Below, piece by piece: positions 7,748 to 14,065 of a DNA stretch of 16,354 nucleotides. Positions within the stretch are counted from its first letter, which is position 1; each line of letters opens with the position of its first letter. The translations under genes and the position numbers were made by a program. Below the pieces are notes generated by a model, which was not told the origin of the DNA, searched no databases, and worked only from the letters and a program-made list of their open reading frames with translations. Source of the stretch: Baffinella frigidus (taxonomy: Eukaryota > Cryptophyceae > Cryptomonadales > Baffinellaceae); contig MU646803.1 of NCBI GenBank assembly GCA_026770585.1, forward strand, positions 283,693 to 300,046. The letters are read 5' to 3'.

Positions 7748-7903
7748 TGGAACGGGTGATCAAATCTCAAAACCCAACGGACGGGGTTTTGTTTTTGAAT
7801 TTGAATTTTAGGATTTTTATCCGGAAGCTGACTCATCGAGGATTTGTACTAACAGAGGAGACGTTGACGTTCCCCTCCCCACTTGAGGCGATCGAACGCG
7901 GCC

Positions 7904-8275
7904 ATGATGCACGACACGTCGTTCGAGCGCACCCTGCCGCCCCGCCCGCGCCTCCTGTTCGGCGAGCCCGCTGTCGGCATTGGCATTTCCGATGCGGGCA
8001 TTGAGATCAGCACCGAGCGCCTGGCACTCGAGCGCCTGATATCCGATACGGGCACCGAGATTGCCGAACGTCTCTCCTCCGATGAGTTCTTCCTTTCGGA
8101 TCGCGCAGACAGAGAGGCCTCCGACCGCACGGACATGCAGCTCGGCGCCCCCCCGGGCGTCTCCCACAAGGTAGATTCCAGGAGCACGTGCACCGGCGTC
8201 CTCGCAACGAGCACGCCGCGGCTCTCTGCGTGCGAGCGAGTGCCTCAGCACACGCCCCCCCACCAGCCCTCCCAA
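7904..8275 (+). CDS. Coding candidate, exon 1: protein of unknown function
   Basis: An open frame from ATGATG at 7904 has strongly GC-ending codons (roughly 80% G/C at third positions), unlike the AT-richer flanks. An in-frame TGA at 7865 limits it upstream, and the context GCCATGATG is favourable. Residues 28-60 contain an internal near-repeat, ISDAGIEISTERLALE followed by ISDTGTEIAERLSSDE, 18 residues apart, of amphipathic-helix character. Residues 80-124 are less ordered and rich in P, T and S. I recognise no known domain. The frame ends phase 0 at CAA (8273-8275) before a GT that opens the hairpin 8276-8405, and continues in frame at 8406. An alternative donor (AAG|GTAGAT) lies at 8170/8171. 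The minus strand is also open across 7817-8404 and is the main competing reading. Confidence 0.4.
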
Positions 8276-8405
8276 GTGGCTCAAACAGTGCCCTGGAAGG
8301 TCTTCGAATTTACCTTGCATCGGGGTCGGATCCGACCCGGTAAATCGAAAAGGTTCCAGAGGTAAATCGAAAAGGTTCCAGAGCACTATTTGAGCCACCT
8401 CCAAG
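8276..8405 (+). mobile_element. Introner-like inverted-repeat element (130 bp) between two coding patches
   Basis: Begins GT (AA|GTGGCTCAAACAGTG) and ends AG (GAGCCACCTCCAAG). Its terminal inverted repeats pair AGTGGCTCAAACAGTG...CTGGAA with TTCCAGAGCACTATTTGAGCCACC, and pairing continues to a central GGTCGGATCCGACC palindrome. A 22-bp part of the right arm (GGTAAATCGAAAAGGTTCCA plus GA) is tandemly doubled at 8339 and 8361. Near-identical words CTCCCAAG and CTCCAAG flank the inverted repeats like a target-site duplication. Removing 8276-8405 joins CAA to GGC in the same reading frame. The central part resembles the centre of the element at 15570-15709. Confidence 0.5.
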
Positions 8406-8522
8406 GGCTTGCGGCCCCCAGCATCCTTAAACGCCGCCCTGAAACAATGGACGGGCCACCACCAGCAGCCCCTCGCGGCTTTTATTGAGGTCTGGCCAGG
8501 TAGTAATTTTCAGGCAAAATGA
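8406..8522 (+). CDS. Coding candidate, exon 2
   Basis: In frame with 7904-8275 after removal of the hairpin, this reads GLRPPASLNAALKQW and continues to a TGA at 8520-8522, for a total of 162 residues. Codons remain GC-ending up to about 8499. A good donor-like site, CCAG|GTAGTA, lies at 8499/8500, so the exon may end there and the last residues (GSNFQAK) may be intronic. That donor overlaps a GTAGTAATTTTC word, the core motif of the palindromes in this window. A possible poly(A) signal AATAAA is at 8621-8626. Confidence 0.35.
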   Translation, partial: GLRPPASLNAALKQWTGHHQQPLAAFIEVWPGSNFQAK

Positions 8523-8756
8523 GGAAATCTCCTCGAATCTCCTTACAATTGGCCTGGTACAGAGACGGACGCGACATATTGTTTACCAGATAAAGCAGCC
8601 ATGGAAGGTTCCATGGGACAAATAAAAGGATCATAGTCTTTCTATTCGTGTGTCCATCACATGTCAAGACCATTTACAACACATATCAGCGCTTATTAGT
8701 ACCGACTCTAGACACGCTCCGGACACCCCATAAAAGCCGCTAGTGGTTGCTGGTGG
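8523..8756. other. 3' flank of the coding candidate
   Basis: Contains AATAAA at 8621-8626 and an 18-bp palindrome CCATGGAAGGTTCCATGG at 8599-8616. Otherwise nothing recognisable. Confidence 0.4.
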
Positions 8757-8917
8757 CACACAGCGGGCTTCGAAGGGATTTTCGGCCCAAATCGAGCCAA
8801 CTTTTCGTTACCTTTTCCGTTGGAACCCCCCCTATGTCCCTACGGATTACCTACCGTAGGGTCCTAGGACTTATCGCTGAGGGGTTATTCGAAATCTCTG
8901 GAAAGTCCGCTGTGTGG
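8757..8917 (+). mobile_element. CACACAGC-family MITE, copy B
   Basis: Left end CACACAGCGGGCTTCGAAGG, right end GAAAGTCCGCTGTGTGG. The interior matches copy A: TCGTTACCTTTTCCG, CCTACGGATTACCTACCGTAGG, GCTGAGGGGTTATTCGAAA. The right terminal repeat is more diverged than in copy A. Same orientation as copy A. Confidence 0.75.
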
Positions 8918-9166
8918 CATGGATCCCGCCATGGGAAAATACTCATTACGTTTCCTCTTGGTTCTTGCCCTCACTAGGTAGCTCGTCCTAGGCGGCCGAG
9001 ACTCTAGTTCCCATACCTACCCTCCGGGGCGGTAGCGGGCTGCTTGAGCCCTCTGGTCTCGTCGCATCTCTCCCCCTAGCTCCATACCGCGGTCGTGTTT
9101 ATCAACTTATTAAACCTCGCTTTCCCCCTTTGATCCCGCAGAAACCGCATGCGTGCCGCTCGTCGG
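8918..9166. other. Stretch without a gene; pyrimidine-rich segment ending in a repeated CCCGCAGAAACCG block
   Basis: At 9122-9165 the block TTCCCCCTTTGATCCCGCAG followed by AAACCGCATGCGT is repeated with few changes at 9510-9552. Its shape (pyrimidine tract followed by CAG) resembles a 3' splice site, but no exon is evident after either copy. Confidence 0.4.
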
Positions 9167-9303
9167 GCTTTATCCGGGAACAAGTATTTTTCTTTTAAAA
9201 GCTGGCAATGAAAATTACTACACAACTGGTCACGTCCGAAGCAATTGTGTGGTAATTTTCGTGCGGATTTTTTAAAAGAAAAATACTTGTTCCCGGATAA
9301 GGC
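9167..9303. repeat. 137-bp hairpin with the GAAAATTACTACACA core
   Basis: The outer arm GCTTTATCCGGGAACAAG plus TATTTTTCTTTTAAAA is mirrored by TTTTAAAAGAAAAATA plus CTTGTTCCCGGATAAGGC. Inside lies GAAAATTACTACACAA (9210), mirrored by GTGTGGTAATTTTCGT (9247-9262). It immediately follows the first CCCGCAGAAACCG block. Non-coding. Confidence 0.8.
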
Positions 9304-9613
9304 TATCGTGGGATGATTTTCCCCTGTGGTAAAGCCATGTCGACTCTAAGATAGCAAAATCTGACGAAATCCACCCTTAAGATAGCATAAAAGGCGGTTT
9401 AAATTGCATGGCCTTGGACACCGGGGGAGGCGACACGAGACAAGAAGATGCCGAAAGGTCACCTACCCAGAGTCGTATATCACCAAGTAAACAACGTATA
9501 CTAAGATAATTCCCCCTTGATCCCGCAGAAACCGGACGCGTACCGATCGTCGAGCGCCAGCATGTGGGAGAAAGGGTCGAGCAAGCGCCTGGCGGTCGAC
9601 GACCTGTATCAAC
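9304..9613. other. Mostly uncharacterised; one very small open frame
   Basis: A near-direct repeat, CTAAGATAGCAAAA (about 9346) and TTAAGATAGCATAAAA (about 9377), is present. A 33-codon frame starts at 9408 in a good context (GCATGG) and ends at 9509. I would not call it a gene on this evidence. The second CCCGCAGAAACCG block lies at 9510-9552. Confidence 0.3.
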
Positions 9614-9820
9614 AGCTCGGCCCCAGCGGGCCCTGCAAGGTGCTTGCCCCACCCTCAATCACGACCCAAAATTAGGGTAGTTGAGCCTACGGAATTGCCT
9701 ACCGTAGGCCGTAGGGCTCCTAGGACCACCTGTTTTTTTGGTCCTAGGAGCCCCTCGGCCTACGGTAGGCAACCCGTAGGCCGTATCAAGAGCTTGGCCC
9801 GAGCGGGCCCTGCAAGGTGC
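9614..9820 (+). repeat. 30-bp direct repeats flanking a hairpin
   Basis: AGCTCGGCCCCAGCGGGCCC plus TGCAAGGTGC at 9614-9643 recurs at 9791-9820 with two changes. Between them lies the palindrome at 9685-9781. The arrangement resembles either a large target duplication or a duplicated segment split by an insertion. Confidence 0.65.
9685..9781. repeat. 97-bp hairpin with CCTACGGTAGGC and GGTCCTAGGAG
   Basis: GCCTACGGAATTGCCTACCG pairs with CGGTAGGCAACCCGTAGGC, and GGGCTCCTAGGACC pairs with GGTCCTAGGAGCCC, with a short T-rich centre. It shares words with the hairpin at 1186-1347 and the interior of the CACACAGC MITEs. Confidence 0.7.
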
Positions 9821-9989
9821 CACCAACCCTCACGGAAAGACCGAATCGTCGATTTTCAGACCTCAAATCCACCTTGACAGCCAGGCGAATTTGCCTGGCT
9901 CCAACGTAAAAAGTCCCAATCTTGGTGCACAATCAACTTTTGGAAAAGGTCGAAAATCGACTGTTTGGTCCTTGCGTGAGGGCTGGTGG
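9820..9989 (+). mobile_element. CCACCAACC-family MITE, copy 1
   Basis: Starts CCACCAACCCTCACGGAAAG and ends TTTGGTCCTTGCGTGAGGGC plus TGGTGG. It contains the near-palindrome AGCCAGGCGAATTTGCCTGG plus CT at 9879-9900. The next copy (10012-10189) is its collinear reverse complement over the full length. Non-coding. Confidence 0.7.
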
Positions 9990-10011
9990 TGGTTGCTCCC
10001 CCCAGAACAGA

Positions 10012-10189
10012 CCACCAACCTGAAACCTTCACGGAAGGACCAAATCGAATGATTCCGACCTGTTCCCAAAAGGTGTTTCTGCAACATTTGTTTTACTTAA
10101 GTTAACGCAGCCATGCGAATTCGCCTGGCTGGCAAGGTCAATCTGAGGTCTGAAAATCGAAGACTAGGTCTTTCCGTGAGGGTTGGTGG
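10012..10189 (-). mobile_element. CCACCAACC-family MITE, copy 2, inverted
   Basis: Read on the minus strand it follows copy 1 throughout: CCACCAACCCTCACGGAAAG, TCGATTTTCAGACCTCA, CAGCCAGGCGAATTCGC, CTTTTGGGAACAGGTC, TTTGGTCCTTCCGTGA and GGTTGGTGG. The two copies lie head to head, 22 bp apart, so the pair forms a roughly 370-bp imperfect palindrome. Confidence 0.65.
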
Positions 10190-10295
10190 GATCCTAGCTC
10201 TGTCTCAGTCTATTTGGGCGGAAGACCAATTTCGTGAGCCCGGGCTGTTTCCAAAGTTGACGAATTTTTACCGTGGACTCAGCATGTCGACTTGA

Positions 10296-10448
10296 GAATC
10301 GTTGGTAAACCCGAGAGAGGCAAAGACCTCAGACATCGGAGTTCACGCGCAAGACAACCTGCACTTCCCCTCCTTCGCAGACATGGCCGACGATGGCACG
10401 AGAGGTAGCAGCGACACGGTGGAGGCCCCCTTGCACCGCACGCTATAG
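10296..10448 (+). pseudogene. Coding-like patch (possible terminal exon or exon relic)
   Basis: The frame ending at TAG 10446-10448 is open from 10296 and reads DIGVHAQDNLHFPSFADM, then ADDGTRGSSDTVEAPLHRTL. Third positions from 10332 onward are mostly C or G, as in the other coding-like patches and unlike the flanks. CTTCCCCTCCTTCGCAG just before an ATG at 10383 could be a 3' splice site, in which case only the part from 10381 would be exon. No domain is recognised and no upstream exon was found. It may be a relic. Confidence 0.3.
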
Positions 10449-10464
10449 GCAGCGCTAGCTCATC

Positions 10465-10595
10465 TCCACAAAAGTATTAATTAATTGCTTTTGGCGCAAC
10501 GAAATTTACTACACAAATGCTTTACTACTACTTTTATGAGCAAATCGTGTAGTAATTTTCGTTGCCCAAAAGCGATTAATTAATACTTCTATGGA
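10465..10595. repeat. Hairpin of about 125 bp with the GAAATTTACTACACA core
   Basis: Outer arm AAGTATTAATTAATTGCTTT is mirrored at 10569-10588. The inner core GAAATTTACTACACAA (10501) is mirrored by GTGTAGTAATTTTCGT (10547-10562). The arms also share GCAACGAAA/TTTCGTTGC directly outside the core. Confidence 0.75.
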
Positions 10596-10638
10596 TATTA
10601 TAGCAGGCGCTTCACCCAGGACAGAGTCCATGAACCTC

Positions 10639-10801
10639 CCACACAGCGGACTTCCAAGGGATTTCGTGAATCACCCATAAGCGGTGAGGCTTACGACCCT
10701 ACGGTAGGCGACCCGTAGGGACATAGGGGGGTTCCTACGGATAAGGTAACGAAAAGTCAGGCTCTCAGCGCCCGAAAATCCCTTCGTAGCCCGCTGTGTG
10801 G
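10639..10801 (-). mobile_element. CACACAGC-family MITE, copy C
   Basis: A 163-bp element, reverse orientation relative to copies A and B. Left CCACACAGCGGACTTCCAAG; right CCCTTCGTAGCCCGCTGTGT plus GG. The interior has CCCTACGGTAGGCGACCCGT, AGGGACATAGGGGGGTTCC and GGATAAGGTAACG. Confidence 0.8.
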
Positions 10802-10879
10802 TTACAGCGTTCAAATGGATCAGTATACTGCATCAGGGCCCGTATTCGTTAGGGTCCAAAGGGTCAAGGTAGAGCGAGT

Positions 10880-11040
10880 TAGGAATCTGAAGCTCTAATT
10901 AGCTGGGGCTCTAATTAGCTAGGGCTCTCAATGGTTAGGGTAAATAGTTCGGGCCTGACACCCTCCGCAGAAGCAGGTGCCCACATAGTAGTGACCTGAA
11001 GCTCTACCTACCTACCTACCTACCTAGGGCTCTAACTGAC
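10880..11040 (+). repeat. GGGCTCTAATTAGCTA repeats and a (CCTA)n tract
   Basis: CTCTAATTAGCTRGGG occurs in tandem at about 10892-10930. Looser relatives lie near 11035, 11250-11290 and 11470. The tetranucleotide tract (CCTA)n spans about 11005-11028. Confidence 0.6.
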
Positions 11041-11082
<42 letters not shown>

Positions 11083-11182
11083 CATACATATATATACATA
11101 TATGTATATATATGTATATATATAAATATATGTATATATGTATATATGTATATATATATTTATATATATATATGTATCTATG
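11041..11182. repeat. (AT)n microsatellite with TATATG/TACATA variants
   Basis: An alternating A/T tract of about 140 bp, interrupted by TACATA and TATGTA variants. Confidence 0.95.
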
Positions 11183-11570
11183 TGGATAAATAGCTATGCT
11201 CTAAATAGCTATGGTGGAGGGCCTGACACCGTCAACAGAAGCAGCTACGGTTAGCTGGGACTCTAATCAGCTAGGGCGCTAACTAGCTAGCGCCTGACAC
11301 CCTCCACTTAGCAGCCACCAGGGACTTCACGGATACAGTCCATCTAAACGATTTGTGCTAGAATCTTATCCATTGCCCTGGATTCCAACCGAAATTTTGC
11401 CTTGATTTCAAGGCAAAAAGGAACTCGGCCGCTGCTGAGTGGGAAGCAGGTTCAGCGCCCGGGGACGTAGACGTCTAATTAGCGAGGGTTCTAACTTGCT
11501 AAGGCTCGAAATGTAACAAAACTGGTAAGAGTAGAGGGCTACCAAACACAACTATTTGTATTGACAGCCT
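11183..11570. other. Subtelomere-like non-coding stretch
   Basis: Contains two degenerate CCTGACACC-TC--CAGAAGCAG blocks (about 11222 and 11290) and a perfect 10-bp stem, TTTTGCCTTG-ATTT-CAAGGCAAAA, at 11395-11418. No gene seen. Confidence 0.4.
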
Positions 11571-11865
11571 CAACAGAAGCAGGTGCAGCGTCCGGAGCTG
11601 TGGAAGCTACGTGGGAGACTTAAATGCCATTTTACGCCCTGCGTCTTTCTATTATTTCCCTTTGAAATCGGCAGAAGTTGCCGAAAATACCCGCACGTAA
11701 TTAACTTTGACCCTGCCGGCAACCGCAAGATCAGTCCGCGGTTGGCCGGATAAGACAACTACCCCTCCCCCATAGGATGGCCGACCCTGGCAAGCAAAGA
11801 CTGACAGCCTTAACAGAAGCAGGTGCAACGTCCGGAGCTGTGGATGCCCGATCCTGGCAAACAAT
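11570..11865 (+). repeat. Degenerate copies of the CAGAAGCAGGTGCAGCG block
   Basis: ACAGAAGCAGGTGCARCGTC followed by CGGAGCTGTGGA occurs at about 11573 and 11815, and GGATGGCCGACCCTGGCAAG at about 11775. These are partial versions of the fuller exon-like block at 12129-12215. They lack the FSFEDAFEDDECP segment. A weaker relative follows at about 11980. Confidence 0.6.
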
Positions 11866-12048
11866 TCTCACCAGTTAGGGCTCCAAACGGTTCGGGGTAA
11901 ATACCTAGGGCCTCGGTATTAAGATAAATAAAAGGTAAAATACCTAGGGTAGAAGGGTGGGGTAAATACCTACACCCTGGACAGAAGCAGGTGCATCATC
12001 CGGGGGGGGGCTGGATGATAGATCCTGGAAGATCCAGAACGTCTTACA

Positions 12049-12050
12049 CC

Positions 12051-12110
<60 letters not shown>

Positions 12111-12112
12111 AC
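12049..12112 (+). repeat. (CCCTCAA)n heptamer array
   Basis: About nine tandem CCCTCAA units, a one-base variant of the CCCTAAA telomeric repeat. Confidence 0.95.
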
Positions 12113-12128
12113 CCCTCACCCTCCGCAG

Positions 12129-12215
12129 AAGCAATTGCAGCGTCCGGAGCTGTGGATGGCCGACCCTGGCAAGAACTTCTCCTTCGAAGACGCCTTTGAA
12201 GACGACGAGTGTCCA
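12129..12215 (+). pseudogene. Exon-like repeated fragment, copy 1 (fullest)
   Basis: 29 codons read KQLQRPELWM then ADPGKNFSFEDAFEDDECP. It is preceded by CCCTCCGCAG, which has the form of a 3' splice site, and followed within a few codons by TGA in telomere-like DNA. Three further copies keep the same frame (12376, 12628, 12770). The peptide is strongly acidic with a terminal Cys-Pro. I do not recognise its parent family. Probably a fragment amplified with subtelomeric repeats; a live exon is possible. Confidence 0.5.
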
Positions 12216-12230
12216 GCCCCGAAACCCTGA

Positions 12231-12312
12231 ACCCTACACCCTACACCCTACACCCTACACCCTACACCCTACACCCTACACCCTACACCCTACACCCTAC
12301 ACTCTACACTCT
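12231..12312 (+). repeat. (CCCTACA)n heptamer array
   Basis: Around ten CCCTACA units ending in ACTCTACACTCTA variants; period seven. Confidence 0.95.
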
Positions 12313-12375
12313 AATAAACCCTCAACCCTCAACCTTGAAACACTGAAACCCCGAAACCCCGAAACCCTGAAACCC
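12313..12375 (+). repeat. Mixed CCCTCAA / CCCCGAAA / CCCTGAAA repeats
   Basis: 7- and 8-bp variants of the telomere-like unit fill the space between fragment copies 1 and 2. The same mixture continues at 12430-12480. Confidence 0.8.
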
Positions 12376-12429
12376 GACCCTTGCAAGCACTTCTCCTTCG
12401 AAGACGCCTTTGAAGACGACGAGTGCCCA
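12376..12429 (+). pseudogene. Exon-like repeated fragment, copy 2
   Basis: 18 codons reading DPCKHFSFEDAFEDDECP; one base change turns the Gly of copy 1 into Cys. The 5' part (KQLQRPELWMA) is missing. It is bounded on both sides by CCCGAAA/CCCTGAAA repeats. Confidence 0.5.
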
Positions 12430-12504
12430 ACCCCGAAACCCGAAACCCGAAACCCTGAAACCCTCAACCTTTCAGCCCTGAGCAGAGACCAGGCGTTTCA
12501 CGTT

Positions 12505-12529
12505 TAGGGTTTAGGGTTGAGTGTGTAGG
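12505..12529 (-). repeat. Telomere-like TTTAGGG motif, opposite strand
   Basis: GTTTAGGGTTTAGGGTTGAG on the plus strand, so the telomere-like polarity is reversed relative to the neighbouring CCCTNAA arrays. Confidence 0.85.
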
Positions 12530-12547
12530 GAGGGAGGCAGGGTTGGG

Positions 12548-12561
12548 CTCTCTCTCTCTCC

Positions 12562-12592
<31 letters not shown>

Positions 12593-12605
12593 CCTCTCTC
12601 TCTTT
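12548..12605. repeat. (TC)n microsatellite
   Basis: About 58 bp of CT repeats with CCCTCT interruptions. Confidence 0.95.
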
Positions 12606-12627
12606 CGGGGTGTCTGGGTCACGCCAA

Positions 12628-12696
12628 AAGCTGTGGATGGCCGACCCTGGCAAGCACTTCTCCTTCGAAGACGCCTTTGAAGACGACGAGTGTCCA
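12628..12696 (+). pseudogene. Exon-like repeated fragment, copy 3
   Basis: 23 codons reading KLWM then ADPGKHFSFEDAFEDDECP, followed by TPKRETRN from repeat DNA. The KQLQRPE part is missing. Confidence 0.5.
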
Positions 12697-12769
12697 ACCC
12701 CGAAACGCGAAACCCGAAACCCTGAACCCTGACACCCTAAAACCCTGAAACCCAAAAACCTTAAACCCT

Positions 12770-12805
12770 GGGAAGCACTTCTCCTTTGAAGACGACGAGT
12801 GTCCA
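12770..12805 (+). pseudogene. Exon-like repeated fragment, copy 4, with an in-frame 12-bp deletion
   Basis: 12 codons reading GKHFSFEDDECP. Compared with copies 1-3 exactly 12 bp (four codons, EDAF or equivalent) are missing between the two TTYGAAGACG words, so the deletion probably arose by slippage between these direct repeats. The frame and the DDECP end are kept. Confidence 0.5.
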
Positions 12806-12849
12806 ACCCCTAGAACCATAAACCCTCGCATGACTACTCCCACAGAACC

Positions 12850-13046
12850 CCCCTCTTAACCCTAACCCCTAAACCCTACCCCCTAAACCCTACCCCCTAA
12901 ACTCGAAACCCTCAACCCTAAACCCTCAACCCTGAAACCCTGAAACTCTGAACGCTAAACCCTGAAGCATAAAGCCGTTCGCCCCGAAACCCTGAAACCC
13001 TGAACGCTGGATCCTGCAGCATAAAGCCTGGACCCTAAACCATAAG
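12850..13046 (+). repeat. Degenerate CCCTAAA-type telomere-like array
   Basis: Interspersed CCCTAAA, CCCTACC, CCCTCAA, CCCTGAAA and GAACGCTAAAC units decaying toward the right. Confidence 0.85.
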
Positions 13047-13103
13047 CTGCCTTTCCAGGCAGCCCAACGAACGTGGAGTTGGAGGAGTGTTTGTTTTCGG
13101 CGG

Positions 13104-13330
13104 AGAAGACGCGCGTCAACGGGCGCCAATCCCTCGGGGAGACTCTGGTGCGACCTCTTTATTTGAGAGAGAGGGCGAGGTAGCGAGAGAGAGAGAGAGA
13201 GCAACAATACCAGAGGCGTCAACGGCCGCCAGTCCCTCGGGGAGACTCTGGTGCGACCCTCCCAACAAACGCTTGCCTCTAAAGATAGGCCTCTCTTTGG
13301 AGGCGTACCGTTGGAGGCGTGCACGTTCGG
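13104..13330 (+). repeat. Higher-order repeat unit I (about 227 bp) with (GA)n
   Basis: Starts GAAGACGCGCGTCAACGGGC and contains two copies of a roughly 45-bp block (13104 and 13212) built on CGTCAACGG-CGCCA-TCCCTC and GGGGAGACTCTGGTGCGACC, separated by TTATTTGAGAGAG and a (GA)n tract at about 13160-13200. It ends with CTTTGGAGGCGTACC. Unit II begins at 13331. Confidence 0.75.
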
Positions 13331-13443
13331 AAAACGACGCGTGTCAACGGCCGCTCATCCCTCGGGGAGACTCTGCTGCCACCTGTTCATTTGAGAGAGA
13401 GGGCAAGGTAGAGAGAGAGAGAGATAGAGAGTGATAGAGAGAA

Positions 13444-13493
<50 letters not shown>

Positions 13494-13773
13494 ACAACAC
13501 CAGAAGCGTCAACGGCCGCCAGTCACTCGAGGAGACTCTGATGCGACCCTCCCAACAAACGCACCCTATCTTTGGAGGCAACAAACGCACCCTATCTTTT
13601 TATCTCAAATAAATACTTCTAGAAGTCGTTTTCCTCAAGTCAATTCCCCTACAAATCCGTCAACTTACGCGTAGAGTAAATAATAAGTTGACGGATTTTG
13701 TAGGGGAATTGACTTTAGGAAAACGACTTCTAGAAGTGTTTATTTGAGCTAACTTTGGAGGCGTACACGTTCT
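13331..13773 (+). repeat. Higher-order repeat unit II, expanded (GA)n, interrupted by a palindrome
   Basis: Same order as unit I: GACGCGTGTCAACGGCCGC block at 13333, a (GA)n tract at 13392-13491, a second block at 13502, then AACAAACGCACCCTATCTTT, which is itself doubled. The 151-bp palindrome follows, then CTTTGGAGGCGTACACGTTC. Without the palindrome and the longer GA tract the length is close to unit I. A truncated third unit starts at 13774. Confidence 0.7.
13601..13751. repeat. 151-bp near-perfect palindrome
   Basis: CTCAAATAAATACTTCTAGA plus AGTCGTTTTCCT pairs with AGGAAAACGACTTCTAGAAG plus TGTTTATTTGAG; pairing continues through GTCAATTCCCCTACAAATCC plus GTCAACTTA. The centre is about 15 nt. 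It lacks the GAAAWTTACTACA core. It lies inside repeat unit II. Confidence 0.8.
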
Positions 13774-13827
13774 GAAAACGACGCGCGTCAACGGGCGCCA
13801 ATCCCTTGGGGAGTCTCTGGTGCGACC
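13774..13827 (+). repeat. Truncated third copy of the CGTCAACGGGCGCCAATCCC block
   Basis: Starts AAAACGACGCGCGTCAACGG and ends GGTGCGACC; it then leaves the repeat into unrelated sequence (TTTTGTATTGATCC). Confidence 0.75.
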
Positions 13828-13904
13828 TTTTGTATTGATCCCCGAACCCCGGGACACTGAAACACCCAATCACTGAAACACCCAAGACCCTCCAAGGAGG
13901 GTTT

Positions 13905-14052
13905 CTGGTATGAAGGGTATAGGGTTTATAGTGTATGGTATGAAGGGTATATGGTATATGGTATATGGTATATGGTATATGGTATATGGTATATGGTATA
14001 TGGTATATGGTATGAAGGGTATAGGGTTTATGGTATATAGTATATGGTACAT
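13905..14052 (+). repeat. (GGTATAT)n heptamer array with flanking ATGAAGGGTATAGGGTTTAT
   Basis: About nine GGTATAT units at about 13948-14012, bounded on each side by the same ATGAAGGGTATAGGGTTTAT word. Period seven, as for the CCCTAAA-type arrays. Confidence 0.9.
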
Positions 14053-14065
14053 GGTGCGGGTCCCC

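Noticed and set aside
7817-8404. 195-codon minus-strand open frame across the same GC-rich patch as the plus-strand coding candidate
   Set aside because: The two frames are codon-aligned, so openness on one helps the other. The minus frame begins within the inverted-repeat element and has lower third-position GC. The plus frame continues in phase past the hairpin. It remains the main alternative.
9408-9509. 33-codon plus-strand frame with good ATG context and an upstream CATAAAAGG
   Set aside because: Too short and unsupported; context and a TATA-like word occur by chance at this frequency.
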